A stretch of 64,000 nucleotides of DNA from Rhododendron vialii (lineage: Eukaryota > Streptophyta > Magnoliopsida > Ericales > Ericaceae). The notes beneath the pieces are model-generated. The model made no database searches, was not told the origin of the DNA, and saw nothing but the letters and a program-made list of their open reading frames with translations. This document shows, in pieces, positions 1-11,441 of this stretch. How positions within the stretch are numbered: the stretch's first letter is position 1; every line of letters starts with the position of its first letter. The DNA lies in the NCBI RefSeq assembly GCF_030253575.1, contig NC_080563.1, forward strand, positions 14,031,001 through 14,095,000. Reading direction: 5' to 3'. Made by a program: the position numbers and the translations under genes.

Positions 1-2
1 TT

Positions 3-445
3 CCATGTGAATCAATTGGCAAAGATAGTGTAATAGGAATTTGGACAACTTGGGGCAGGACCGGCAGGTTTTTGGAGGAGTTGAAAGATTACAAAATAGT
101 AGGTAGCTGTTTTTTTTTCTGTCTGTTTTCGTTTTGCAAATCCAGGAGCTGCTTTTGTTTAGGTAGAGTAAGTTTATTGGTTCATGTGAGTTGTATACAA
201 AGGTTTTAGCAGTTCATAGGAAGGGAAGTTCTGGGGGTGGCCATGGAAGTGTGTTAATGAAGTATGAGTTTTTCCCGGCTGGGAAAAGTGGGTGCAAAGG
301 AGCTACTAGCACTTGTTCCAAGGCTGTGGAATTCGGGTTATTACCACCAGAAGAAGATTCAGTTGCAGTTAGAGTAGTGGATTGTGGTGATTATGATGAT
401 CAAGGGGGTTCTTGCTGGGCCCAATCTGTCAAGCTTTATCATTGA
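3..445 (+). pseudogene. C-terminal end of an unrecognised protein gene (partial)
   Basis: The frame open at the left edge (from base 3) reads through a tryptophan- and glycine-rich stretch (GIWTTWGRTGRFLEELKDYK) into a possible donor near 108. A second frame at 191-445 gives 84 residues ending ...DCGDYDDQGGSCWAQSVKLYH and a stop. The second piece is rich in Gly, Ser and acidic residues and has four cysteines; no family is recognised. The two pieces are in different frames with about 80 bases of T-rich sequence between them, which fits an intron but was not proven. It may be the last two exons of a gene lying to the left, or a relic. The function is unknown. Confidence 0.35.
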
Positions 446-1023
<578 letters not shown>

Positions 1024-1401
1024 TGTGCTAATGACATAAATCAGCTGCACTTTCACCATTTTCAACTCTACCATTCAACTCGTTCCATCTATCAGATCAT
1101 AAGAACGAAATACCATACGGAATACAAAGAGGTTTTTCGTTGATCCCCGACTTCTAATCTAATCTCTGAAAGACCATATATGTAAGCTAACGTTGCTTTA
1201 AGTGATATTCACTTGATAATAAGTTGTTCGACAACCTATTTAACCGACAGTTTGAGCTTTGATTCTAATTTATGAAAAGTTGCACAAACCATATTTACAA
1301 CTGATTTCAAGGTTTTAAGTAAATAACAGGAGTAATAATTACCAAAATCTAAAAGTAAAACTTTCAAATAATAACAAAAGCGACCGATTTCTTAACATAT
1401 A

Positions 1402-1616
1402 CTCCCTCTGTCCCATAATATTTGTCCGGTCCGCGAAACGAGGGCTACAAAATAATGCATTTCTTTCGAGAAAAAATTAAAATTTTTTTCATAAGTTAAA
1501 AGAACTCGTCGAGATCTAGTAAATTGTTGAATTTTTTTTCAACTTTTCTTACAAAAATAGTATTTTTTTTACGTCTTCATTTTGCGGACCGGACAAATAT
1601 TATGGTACGGAGGGAG
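1402..1616. mobile_element. Stowaway-type MITE
   Basis: Inverted ends of about 33 bp start CTCCCTCTGTCCCATAAT and finish as the complement ATTATGGTACGGAGGGAG. The element is flanked by TA on both sides (1400-1401 and 1617-1618), the target duplication of Tc1/mariner-derived Stowaway elements. It is about 215 bp long, AT-rich inside and has no coding capacity. The CTCCCTCYGTCCC end is the classic plant Stowaway terminus. Confidence 0.92.
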
Positions 1617-2271
1617 TAAAATAGAGGAAGAATTCAGAATCAATGGAATTTATTATGAATAATTGTGAAAAGCTCGCCTAAATTCTTACATCATATCTTC
1701 CCTGTGTAGTCCGTCACGGGACATTTGGTGGCAGTGCCCCATCCAGACGGGTTGGAGATCCAGGTATGACTAAATTTTTAGCTACTTCACGAGCTTTAAC
1801 AAACTAAAGAAAGAAAACAATAATATTTGCACATAAATCTTAGCTTGGACTTGAGTTAATTCACTAGCTTTCACAAACTAAAGAAATTTCTGTCCTCTCA
1901 AAAACTTCAAAAAGTGAAGTTAGCAGCAGCCAAAAAATAGGCTTTAGTAAATCAACCCTTTTGTAATTTTAGTTTGAATTATTATTAGTTTTTGCTGAGT
2001 ATATTAGCTGTTGAGGAATAGTTAAGAATTTGAAATTGAGAGAGAGACTTGTATTTGACCTTCTCTCATTCACCCCGGTCACTATCGACCCTCATTCAAC
2101 CCGTGACTCATTTCAAGTTTCAACTCGCTAAAATCCACCCATTTGATACCTCTGCCTAAATTTATTGTACAATGAAGTGCACCTATGCATGTTGACTTTG
2201 CTTTCTTTGTTTGAAGGGTTACTGTATAGGGCTTTTATATGTTTTGTGGCTTTAAACTCTGTTATCTATAG
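1617..2271. other. Spacer, no supported gene
   Basis: A segment at 1710-1763 is framed by AG and GT and reads as 18 codons (SVTGHLVAVPHPDGLEIQ), so it could be an orphan exon, but no family or partner exon was recognised. The rest is AT-rich spacer leading to the UTP20 relic. Confidence 0.4.
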
Positions 2272-3510
2272 GTCCTGGGATTACTGGTCGAGGTAACGGG
2301 GGAAGATTTTAAGGAAGAATATATCAATCATGTGTTACAAGTAATGACAAGCATTTTCCAGTTGGCTGTCAATGTTTTGAAAAATAGGCAGCTGGGTCTC
2401 TCTGTTGAAGCTACAGATTGCTCTTGGAAAGAGACATACTACTCATTAATTTTGTTGGAGAAGATACTGCATCAATTTCATGGTACGTGCCTAGCAGGGC
2501 ATCTTGAGGTATTAAACCTTTTTATTACATCTGTATGGATGTGCATGGTTAATGAGTACGTCTGTGTATTGTATGCTCAAATATTCACAACATGCGAAAC
2601 ATAGTTCTTCAAAGCCTGGTTGGGGGCGTCAGTGGTTGGGCATGGGGCTCTAATAGGGGGTGGTCTTGGTGGTGGAGCTGTATGGTTGATAGAGTTGGAT
2701 TTGCGGTCAGCTAGTTGCAACGGGAAGGTCAAAGAGTTTTAGAACTCAATTGAGAATGACTCTTTGAGTGCCTGCTCTCATAATGTCGTGGTCTGCATGT
2801 TGGGCTGGCATCTTAGAAGGTTTTTTGTTGGTTGGTTATGGTTGTGCAAATTTTCCAGTGGCCATCACCTTATCATGAATTATTGGCAAATCAATTGCAG
2901 TACAATGTGCTGGTTAATTATTTTTCTGAGAAATAACCATTATGTTAAAGAGAGGCATTAAGGGAATGCTCTGAAAAATTATGAAGCATATCCTCCCCAA
3001 TCAAGTGAGCTTTCGTGTTATTCACAATTCTTCTTGTAGCATTAATTCCAAAATCCGTATATTTCTTCTGTCTTTTGATGTTGGGGAGCCTTACCTTGAT
3101 TTGTCAATTTGTCTCTTGTTCACAATCATCTGGTCTAAAAGCTTAAATTGTAATGTAATGGATCTAATAGTATGTACGTAACTATGTATATGGGTCTAAC
3201 GGTATTCATTTATTTTTCTATGATTTATCAATTAACAGGATATGTGTGAAACAATTTGTGAGCTTCTGTTGCGCCCGCATGTATGGTTGCGTGATGTATT
3301 GAACCGCTTGGTGGCCTTTTACTGTGCTTCTGTGACTGAGGCCAACAGAGCGAACCACGAGAAGTCATTAGGAACGTTTTTTCGTATGACACCAAGTAAG
3401 CTTTTTCTCATAGCTGTTTCTCTCTGCTGCCAACTAAAGGCCCCCGCTAATCGACGATGCAGCCAGCACCCTAATAACACGAAACCTCACCTTCAAGACT
3501 TGTGCTCTGC
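2272..3510 (+). pseudogene. UTP20: UTP20 C-terminal fragment, two exons, frameshifted
   Basis: UTP20 is a large HEAT-repeat protein of the nucleolar small-subunit processome, needed for 18S rRNA maturation. Exon A, 2272-2508 (79 codons, after TCTATAG and before GTATTA), contains SVEATDCSWKETYYSLILLE. Exon B starts at 3239 after AACAG and contains ETICELLLRPHVWLRDVLNR and FRMTPSKLFLIAVSLCCQLK, typical of the plant UTP20 C-terminal region. Both splice junctions are phase 0 and the 730-bp intron is kept, so this is a DNA-level copy, not a retrocopy. In exon B the frame breaks in the C-run at about 3441-3445: downstream similarity continues in another frame to about 3510, while the original frame stops at 3515. 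No other UTP20 exon is visible, and the full protein is over 2,500 residues, so this is a relic. Confidence 0.85.
2509..3238 (+). other. Retained intron of the UTP20 relic
   Basis: The 730-bp stretch between the two UTP20-like exons begins GTATTAAA and ends TTAACAG. It holds no recognisable coding sequence; the short open frames in it do not resemble any family. Confidence 0.7.
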
Positions 3511-3990
3511 GTGCTAGGTTATGGTTTGAATACAAGCAATAATACATCATTTCTCTTTTCTTCACAGGCATATAGCTTGATTCCAAATTTTACGTTCGTT
3601 GTTAATGGGTTTACCACAGCGGTTTTCATCAATTCGGCTAATTTGTAGTTTGGTGGATATGATATTGGCACAGGTGTTTTTTGCAACGGTACGTGGTGAA
3701 GAATTTGGTTGGATAGATTGTTCAAATTGAAGTTCATGCGATTAACCAATTGCTCAAGATCCCATCATTCAACCAAAAAGAAAAGGGAAATAATTTCACA
3801 CTCCTTTTTTTTTTTATATCTACACTCCTTTTTTTAATTATAATAAAAAAATACACTAAAAAATAAGAAAATGAATGTGGATATTAAAATTGGTTTATTG
3901 ATATCTGCACTCCTTTTTTTAGTAGAAAAAAATGCTAAAAAAGAATGTGGATATAAAAAAAAGGTAGATAATTGTATTGGACAAGGGTTG
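3511..3990. other. AT-rich spacer with short T-run repeats
   Basis: No gene. The motif ACTCC followed by a T run occurs three times between 3800 and 3920, and complementary A-rich strings lie between, so the stretch may be the wreck of a small inverted-repeat element. Confidence 0.4.
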
Positions 3991-4249
3991 TTTGGCCTAA
4001 TTAGCCAAATGGCTTATTTTTTTGTCCTTATTCATATTTTTACTCATTTGTTAGTTTTTGGTTATTAGCTAATTTTTTCATCTTTATTCAAAAAAAAATG
4101 AATTTTGATCGTAATTTTTTACTTTTTAGAATCCTTTAGACATTATGAAGTATTTATCAACAAAAACTGACGAAAAATTAACAAATGTGAAAAAAAAATT
4201 GAATAAGGACAAAAAAAGAAGAAGAAGCCATTTGGCTTATTAGGCCAAA
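3991..4249. mobile_element. MITE, family A (AAGCC-type ends)
   Basis: The left end begins TTTGGCCTAATTAGCCAAAT and the right end is its near-perfect complement ATTTGGCTTATTAGGCCAAA; the inverted ends are about 43 bp, running on into TTTTTTTGTCCTTATTC. The inside is AT-rich and non-coding. Related copies lie at about 43990-44225 and 55205-55568, so this is a repeated family. The superfamily is not established; no clear target duplication was identified. Confidence 0.8.
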
Positions 4250-4252
4250 TAA

Positions 4253-4394
4253 AGAAAAATGATTTTTGCACTCCAATAATTTTTTATGGTGGCACTTCAA
4301 AACTTTTAGTATAAAAAATATACATAGCCAGACATACTAAAAGACAAATTTTGAAGTGCCATCGTAAAAAATTATTGGAGTGCCAAAATTATTT
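4253..4394. mobile_element. Hairpin MITE, family B
   Basis: Two arms of about 50 bp face each other around a short loop: GCACTCCAATAATTTTTTAT on the left and its complement ATTATTGGAGTGCC on the right. The outer ends resemble GGGAAATGATTTTGGCACTCC. Related hairpins occur at 17028-17150 and 51929-52060. It is non-coding. Confidence 0.75.
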
Positions 4395-4526
4395 TCCCCA
4401 AACAAATTGATGATGGGATATATTATTTGTGTCAATTATTTTTGGATTATTTGTTTGATTTCGTGAGAGGAACTTAAAACATAAAAAGTTTCGGTAAATA
4501 TTTTTAAAATTTCATTGAAGAAAAAG

Positions 4527-4737
4527 GGTCCTTAGTGAGCTTTTTGCCCTAGTGGTCAGGGCCTAGAATTTAGGAATTTGTTTTCTCTTAGATTTCATGT
4601 TCAAAACCCTCCAAGTGCAGTAAACTCCTATGGGATTTTGCTCGGTGCTGGTTGATATTAGGATTGATTCTCCAAAATTAGCGGAGGTATGCACTCACCT
4701 GAGTTATTAACAACTAATAAAGTTCTCATAAAAAAGT
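4527..4737 (+). mobile_element. tRNA-derived SINE (probable)
   Basis: A Pol III A-box-like TAGTGGTCAGGG at about 4550 is followed some 45 bases later by the B-box-like GTTCAAAACCC. The rest reads like a plant tRNA-derived SINE, with a GATTCTCCAAAATTAGCGGAGG segment near the 3' end and an A-rich tail (CTCATAAAAAAG). The copy is diverged and no target duplication was secured. Confidence 0.5.
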
Positions 4738-5432
4738 TTTAAGCAAATGGTAAATAAAAAATTAGTCCGAACGTGTCCTAAGTTAAACAGCCTTAATTGC
4801 TCTAAAATCTAAATAATGCTAGAATGATATTGTGTGAAAACTTTAGTCGGCTTGTTTGGTTATGGGTATAGTAGGATATGAACTTGAGCTGATTCAGCTG
4901 AAACAAGAAGGGTAAGTATCTGTACTTACCCCTTAAACTATCCAAAATATGTTTGTTTTGTCTTTAAACTATCAATTGCACACACTTGCTTCTTAAAGTA
5001 ACCAACCGTTACTTACTAAGGACAATTCCCACTTTCCACACATGTTTTGGACGGAAAATTCATGCCTTTGATGAAAAAGTGGTGACCTAACGTTACCAAA
5101 TAGTTTGGTGCCCAAAAGAGAGTTATTTTAGACTTTTACTCTCAAAACCAAACATTATAGAAACAAAATTGATTTGGGGGTTTTCAACTGAGAAAGCCCG
5201 AACACCCCACGCGACCAAGAGAGAGACCGATTGCTCACACCGGAAGGTTTTCGATTGGTTTTTTATTGGATTTGCCAAACCGAACACAGTCGGCCTCTTG
5301 ACATGTCAATTTGACTAGCTTTTCACTTTTGACATATGTGAAGGGTAGTATTATTTACTTTACACGGACAGAATTGTCCTGCTCCTGGATGGTCAAATAG
5401 ATGGGGCAATATTCATCTCCTATTATTTTGGT
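4738..5432. other. Spacer, nothing recognised
   Basis: AT-rich DNA without an open frame worth calling and without a repeat family that could be identified. Confidence 0.5.
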
Positions 5433-5455
5433 GGGGGGGGGGGGGGGGGGGGGGG
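5433..5455. repeat. Poly-G tract, 23 bases
   Basis: A run of 23 consecutive G on the + strand. It can form G-quadruplex structures and is prone to length error in sequencing. Confidence 0.97.
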
Positions 5456-6535
5456 AAGGAATAGACGTGTTTTTCAAGCCACAAGCTCTAATGCCTGTTT
5501 GATTATCAGGTTGTCTCTCATATTCGTGGCTATGTGAGTTCTTGAAGGTACATCGGTTTTTTTTTGTTTTTCCGGAATATTATATGCATGAGCGGATGTT
5601 AGTAGATTAGTCCATTGAGAATTTCAAAGGTCTTTCATAATCTTAAATCTCAAACGCCCACAACAGAGCTCGACCCTTTGCCTCCCACTTGGGTAGGACA
5701 GGAGTTATCAAATGATACTAGCAGGGTTTTTTTATGTGCTTGGTTGGGACATTTCTACTAGGGTGTTTGAGGTCTATTAGAACATCTCCAATGCAAGCCA
5801 CCAAAATAGATACCCGAATCTTTATTTTCATCTTTATTTAATAAAAAAAATGCATATAAAAAATGCATATAGTGACTTTACTATTCATTACAGCTCCAAT
5901 TCAAAACTCTATTTTCATCTCTATTTGCAACAACTTTTCCTTCAAAAGTTCAAATTATGAATTTTCAATTTTGTATGAAGTATGTCAAATATGGATCTCA
6001 TCTTGAAGCTCTCATGAATATCTACATAATAATATGGGGATGTAATAATTGGACTGAAAATACAAAAGTCATTATTGTTATAGCCACAAAAGAAGGTGAA
6101 TTTTTTTATAGACACTCATTTTCTTCTTGGATGTGCATTCAAAATTTGAAGACTTAATTAGTGCTCTTCTTATATGTTGTTTCTTTTTTTCCAAGTGTGT
6201 AGGGCGCTGGCTGTGTGCCTTGGCTGTATTTGTCTGGAATATGCCTACTATTTGGTTTGTTTTTAATAAAATTTCAATTAACCAAAAAAAAAGGGATAAT
6301 ATATATATGATGTAAAAATTTGATTCAAAAGAATCGAGCAAAAAAGTCAAAAAAAAATTAGGCATCCTTAAAAATAACTAAGTTCCACATCTCCTAATTT
6401 AAAACAATGGTTTTTACATTTGACTTCCATCAACGTTAAATTTGTACTCTCGTGATCAACACAAATCTATTTCACATTTATACCACAAAATAATTTTCAA
6501 AAAACACATTGGAAAAACAAAATCAAAAAGCGTAA
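5456..6535. other. Spacer with possible MITE and LINE tails
   Basis: AGAACATCTCCAATGC at about 5779 resembles the end of a common plant MITE type, but the partner end was not found. 6180-6292 ends in a TTTAATAAAATTTC string followed by an A run, which resembles the 3' tail of a truncated LINE. No protein-coding gene is supported. Confidence 0.35.
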
Positions 6536-6662
6536 TTTTTGAAGCAAAAATGCTACACACACAACCACTCCCACACAACAACTCACACAATCGATGATGT
6601 CATGACGTCATTAAAAAACGGCATCGTTTTAATTATTGAAAAAAAAGAAGCCAAGTCGGGAA

Positions 6663-6712
6663 CAACAGCTTTCAGCTTTCCCTTTCCCTTTCCCTTTCCC
6701 TTTCCCATTCCC
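6663..6712. repeat. CCCTTT hexanucleotide tract
   Basis: A short tandem repeat of TTTCCC/CCCTTT units, about seven in number, within the left arm. It is a simple repeat with no coding meaning. Confidence 0.7.
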
Positions 6713-6735
6713 CTTCGCGAACAGAGCTTCCCTTC

Positions 6736-7106
6736 CAAAGTTGTCAAATCCGTTCCGTACCGGCCGGTAAGTACCGTACCGGTGCGTAAACGGAACGCAA
6801 AAAGTCATGTTCCGTTCCGGTTGAAATACCGGCCTGTTCCGGCCAATACCGGGTGTACCGGACAATACCGGCCTGTTCCGGACATATTCCGGTGTTCCGG
6901 CCGGTACAAAATTACCCTCTCTCTTTTTTTTTTTTTTTACATTTTATTTATGTTTATACTTAAAATATGGTAGATATATATTAAATATATATAAAAAATA
7001 TTAATTGCGGTAAATCCGGAACGGTATCGGGATACAGCCCGGTACCGGTACGTACCATTCCAGTAGTGAAAACGGTACGCTGGCCGGTACGGTATTGACA
7101 ACTTTG
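6736..7106. mobile_element. CCGG-rich MITE nested in the left arm
   Basis: The ends CAAAGTTGTCAAATCCGT and, at the right, the complement of ACAAAGTTGTCAATACCGT form inverted repeats. Just inside, both sides carry many ACCGGCC, CCGGTACC and TTCCGG motifs around an AT-rich core. It interrupts the arm: the right arm (9715-12000) lacks it. A related string, CGGTACCGGTATGTACCATT, occurs near 46315. A 3-bp TTC target duplication is possible but weak. Confidence 0.75.
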
Positions 7107-9133
7107 TTCCCTTCCCCTTTCCCACCACCGGAGAAGCAAGAGGGGCTCCCACCCCCACCACCGGCGACGACGCTTCCCACCTCCACCTGTGACCACGCTT
7201 CCCACCTCCACCTCCACCACCAAAACCCAACCCCGGCGCTCCCCACCGCGGAGCGACCGCCCCCACCACCGGCTTCTGGGCAGTCCGACGTTGTTACATC
7301 CACCACAAAGGTCTCTCTCTCTCTCTCCTTAAACTGATTGCTGAGTTGCTCCACCATAAATTGAGTTTCTTGAAGAAAAAAAAACCCCAAATTCGAAAAT
7401 TAGGGTTTTGATTTTTTTGCTAATCATGAACTTTGATGATGGAGGAAATTTCTGTCATTGTGTGTGGTTATTTATAGATGATTATCATGCCTTTGTTCAT
7501 ATACATACATGAAAATGAATGTCTTTTTTTTCAGTTGGGAATTCATGCTTTCGTGAATTGAGTTATTTTGGGGTTTTGGAATCAGTTGGGTTTAAGAACC
7601 CTAATTAGGGCTTTTCTTTGTTGCTTTTTCCTATTGGAACTGAAATTTGTGATTAGAAGCAATAGAAATTAATATTAAGAGTTGATTTTGATAACTAGGT
7701 CACTATAATTGAGTGTTCAAGTGCTGTTACAGGTTGAACCTGAGAACTAAGCACTGAAAAGTGTAGCTTAGGTGCAGGAAATATGTGTTTCATGCTGAAA
7801 CTGTGATCGCTAAGTGCTGAAACTGTACTTAAGTGCAGTATTTTGATGGTTATATGCTGGCAATTGGCCCTAATTGCTGGAATTAGATCCTAAGATGCCA
7901 AAACTGAGTTCCAGGTGCAAAAGAAAGTGGGTTTTATTTGCTGAATATAAGACCATAAGAGTTTTTTTTTTAAAGAAAAGCATTGAGAGGATTGTTTTGA
8001 TTGATGGATCAAAAACACTAACATGAATACAAATTTCAGGTGCAGATATGGGCACATCAGAGGTGCCGAAACCATAGTTGTACATTCCTGTTTGGAAACC
8101 ACTGTGAGTGTTGGTTAACGACCAGTAATCGGGCTGTGTGCTGAAATTGCTGACCAATGGGTCGTTTCATTGGCTTATGCTAGTTTGGGGCTTAGATGCC
8201 GGGCAGACGTGCCGTATTTGCTAGGCTTAAATGTTAATAATTGCCTATGCTTATCTACTGATGTTCGTGGATGTTTAAGTTTCATTTAATTAGCATTCAT
8301 GTCTCACTAACACTCCTGGAATCTGTTTTGGGTTCCAATTTTGCAGGACTAGAGTCAGAGTCCACTACGGGTCACGTTTTGGTGGTTGTGTCTCACTCGG
8401 GCATACTGGGATGAGTTCAATCATGTCTTTGTTCATATGGCGCGGCCAATGGAGAGAGATTGAAGCTATTCAGGTGGAGCATATCAGGAAAAGTATCACA
8501 CATCCCAGTCCTTGGTTGATCCGAAACAAGTTTCAACATTAGCTATGGGACCAATTGCTTTGCAAAGACTAGTGGAGACTCGAAAAGGCAGTGAAAGAAA
8601 TTGAAGCTATTCAAGTGAATCAAAGGCCAAGGAAAATGATCAATTTATTGTAGTTTGGAAGATCAATATGTACTAAGCTTTGTAATATCAAGTTGTAGTA
8701 TTGCAAAACCTAACTTCATATGTAATTGATAATTGTGATGAGAACAGCCCGGCGTGGGTTTTAAATTTATTGTATTATGGTTTTCGTTGTGAATTGATAA
8801 TTTGGCAATAGATTTTGGCTATGAATGTGTCTTGTGAATGGTGAATTAGAATGAGAAATGTCCGGGGTGGACATAGACATGTTAGAATGTTAAATTGGCT
8901 TCTTTTTTTTTTTTTTGCTCTGTTTTACGTTGAGATCATGATATTATTATTATTGAACATGAGATTCTATTCGATTCGACATTATCATTTCGTGGCCGGA
9001 GGAATAGAAGGTCAATTGAGTTTTTAAAAGCTTTTTCTAGAGTAAGATTTGGTTAGTTGAGATTCTTTTTGGAAGATTGAAATTGAATTCAATTCATAGT
9101 TCCAGCGTCATTTTTTTTATCCGAAATCCTATT

Positions 9134-9468
9134 GCTACCGACGGTACCATAGGGAAAATGCACCGACGGCCACCGGACGGCCGATCCGAGCCGTCCAAAA
9201 ATTTTAAAAAATAAAACCGAGTGGGCGCACGCGAGAATCAATGGCATCCGAGGTGTGTAGGGTACTTGATCCGAGCACCCATTTTTCGTGTATATTCGGG
9301 TATATACATGAAAAAGGGGTGCTCGGATCAAGTACCCGGCACACCTCGGATGCCATTGATTCTCGTGTAAGCCCACTCGGTTTTTTTTTAAAAAATTTTT
9401 GGACGGCTCGGATCGGCCGTCCGGTGGCCGTCGGTGCATTTTCCCTACGGTACCGTCGGTACTAATAG
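9134..9468. mobile_element. GC-rich foldback element, copy 1
   Basis: An almost complete palindrome lies between the two large arms. The left side carries CACCGACGGCCACCGGACGG and CGATCCGAGCCGTCCAAAAA, and the right side the complements. A second inner hairpin follows, GCATCCGAGGTGTGTAGGGT and GGTGCTCGGATCAAGTACCC. The same structure is found at 42725-42987. The short frames across it are products of the palindrome. Confidence 0.85.
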
Positions 9469-9998
9469 CAGTACTCTTTTTTTATGGAGGATGATTTGGT
9501 CAGTTCAAGCTGTTATCGATAACTTAAAATAAAAACAAAATAGTACTAAGTTTGGATGGGGAATTTAGTCAACAATATCAATACTAGAATTATGCTAGTG
9601 TATTTGGTTCTGGAAAAAATAAGGCATAGTCTCCCCTGTTTTTTGGTCCTAGCCCGACTTCTTCCCTTCTCAGTCCGTACAACAATAACAACAATAGAAA
9701 CAACATGAGGTTACGCATAAGCCCATCCCGGGCATTTCTCATTCTAAATCACAAGTCACAAGCTATATTCATAGCCAAAATCTCTTGCCAAATTATCATT
9801 TCACAATGAAAACCATAATACAATAAATTTAGAACCCACGCCGGGCCGTTCTCATCACAATTATCAATTACATATAAAGTTAGGTTTCGCAATATTATAA
9901 CTTGATCTAACAAAGCTTAGTACATGTTGATATTCCAAACTACAACAAATTGATCATTTTCCTTGGCCTTTGATTCACTTGAATCGCTTCAATCTCTT

Positions 9999-10190
9999 TC
10001 ACTGCCTTTTCGAGTTTCCACTAGTCTTTGCAAAGCTATTGGTCTCATAGCTAACTTTCGCAGCAACTGAGCTATCCTTTACAGTTGCATGATCAGATGA
10101 TTTCTTTTCCCATCCTCTAGATTTAACAGATGGCTCTCTCCATTGGCCGCGCCATATTTTTACTCCGCTCGAACTCCACCAACGAACATC
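9999..10190 (-). CDS. Possible last exon of an unrecognised gene
   Basis: A minus-strand frame follows an acceptor-like TTACTGTAG (complement of 10190-10198) and runs DVRWWSSSGVKIWRGQWREP... to a stop at 9999. It is basic, rich in Ser and Lys and low-complexity toward the end. The homologous stretch in the left arm (about 8436-8600) keeps only part of this frame. No family was recognised, and it may be non-coding transposon sequence. Confidence 0.3.
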   Translation of the reverse strand, partial: DVRWWSSSGVKIWRGQWREPSVKSRGWEKKSSDHATVKDSSVAAKVSYETNSFAKTSGNSKRQ

Positions 10191-10299
10191 TACAGTAATG
10201 AAAAGAATAACATTACAAAGTTGAGCATTATGCGACCAACTTAAATTGGAGACAGAGTAGCAAGCCATCAAAAATAAAAGATGGTCAACGGATTCATCT

Positions 10300-11330
10300 A
10301 AAGATGGTCAAGCCATTAACTAAGTCCCAGTTTTGAACGAGGTTATAAGTGTTTATGTTGGATTGTATTCATATTCAGATTGGTGGACTGTTTTGGTGGT
10401 GTGTCCGGTTTGTGTCCAGTGTGTATCCTACAAGAATCCCCAAGCTTCGTGAATTATCATATGAAACTATGGAATGCTGGGTCCTGGAAGCAATGATCAG
10501 TCAGTCCATCCATTTGAGAAGGGAAGAAGGTATCCTATAGTCAAAGCAGCTGTTGCTGCTCATTCTTTGCTGCTGTTCCGTCAGTCCAACTCAGTGTGTT
10601 GTTGAGCCATGGCAATCTCGAGGGCACGTTTAGTTGTATCTCATGCTGTGCAGTTGGTATCTCAAATCTTGTTTTCTCTTTGTTTCACAATCCTACCCTT
10701 ATCTTTGTATAGAACTCATCACTCCAAGATTTCTGTACTCCAATCCATTAATCGTAGAAACTCTTCAATACATGTAGGTGGCGATTCGGTACTACAAACT
10801 TGCACCTAGTGATAACAACGGAAGATGCTGCACTGACATGATGTCTTTGAGGAACTGTGAAGACGACTATCAAAAGACTTACAAACAGGGCCTAAATAAA
10901 CATGAGCTGGAGACAGTGAAAAGTTTGGGGCCTGATAGACTCAGCATGTTCAATACTACTCATTGAGCAGCATTTCAAATCAAAAGTAGGGGCTACACAG
11001 CAGTTGCTGATAAAACGTCTTGGAACTGTTAATGTTGGGTAGCTTATGTTTTTTTTGCTAAGCAATGGGTACCTTATGTTAGTAAACCAGCGAAGTTGAG
11101 GAAAAATAACGAGTAAGATTTTACTGTCAAATGCCAATCCAAAAAAATGGAGACTTAACTAGTAAAAATGTGGAGACAAATGACACAATTATGGAATAAA
11201 CATCAAGAGAAACTGCATCCGAAAACCTGTATAGTAACTGATCTAATTTATGTTCAATCAGAATACAATGATTTCAAATGCGCTTCTCCTTTCATTAGGG
11301 CCCAGTGATACCAACCAAGTATTAGTGTAA
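10300..11330. other. Arm-specific middle segment, unrecognised
   Basis: Short open frames occur on the + strand (for example 10778-10966, AIRYYKLAPSDNNGRCCTDM...), some preceded by acceptor-like sites, but they do not link into a gene model and match no family known to me. The stretch has no counterpart in the left arm. Confidence 0.3.
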
Positions 11331-11360
11331 CAAGATGACAAAACATATACAATTATTTAC

Positions 11361-11441
11361 CTGCCGTTGCTCGAGGCACAACTTCTCTGAATTTGCCATG
11401 CCAAGAACCTCTGATCGGGTATCTGTGGGTGGCAACTTCTC
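11361..11441 (-). pseudogene. Oxysterol-binding-protein-related (ORP) exon relic
   Basis: On the minus strand an acceptor (TTTATGCAG) is followed by 27 codons and a donor (GTAAATA). The peptide begins EKLPPTDTR and ends MANSEKLCLEQRQ, the conserved C-terminal stretch of plant ORP lipid-transfer proteins, which carry sterols and phosphoinositides at membrane contacts. The middle part, normally an RPDQR...LENGEYE-like segment, is shortened, with pieces of it present in another frame (CCCGATCAGAGG), so small deletions have hit the exon. No other ORP exon was found nearby. It is a relic, possibly captured by the surrounding repeat unit. Confidence 0.65.

Larger units (their letters stand above)
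6541..8880 (+). repeat. Left arm of a large inverted pair
   Basis: This unit is matched on the opposite strand by 9715-12000. Shared landmarks, in order, are: a terminal GCAAAAATGCTACAC; a TGACGTCA site near a CATCGTTTT or CGTCGTTTT motif; a proline-coding CCACC-rich block; CAGTCCGACGTTGTTACATC followed by a CT run; GTTTCTTGAAGAAAAAAAA; and, at the far end, ATATGGCGCGGCCAATGGAG and GCAAAGACTAGTGGA. The middle parts (about 7400-8430 here) do not align. The end segment could be a small exon (IWRGQWRE...). The identity is unknown: it could be a non-autonomous transposon or a duplicated gene. A nested MITE sits at 6736-7106. Confidence 0.7.

Noticed and set aside
6539-7390. Pro-rich and Gly-rich frames on both strands
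   Set aside because: They arise from CCCTTT and CCACC repeats and the CCGG-rich MITE; there is no consistent gene model.
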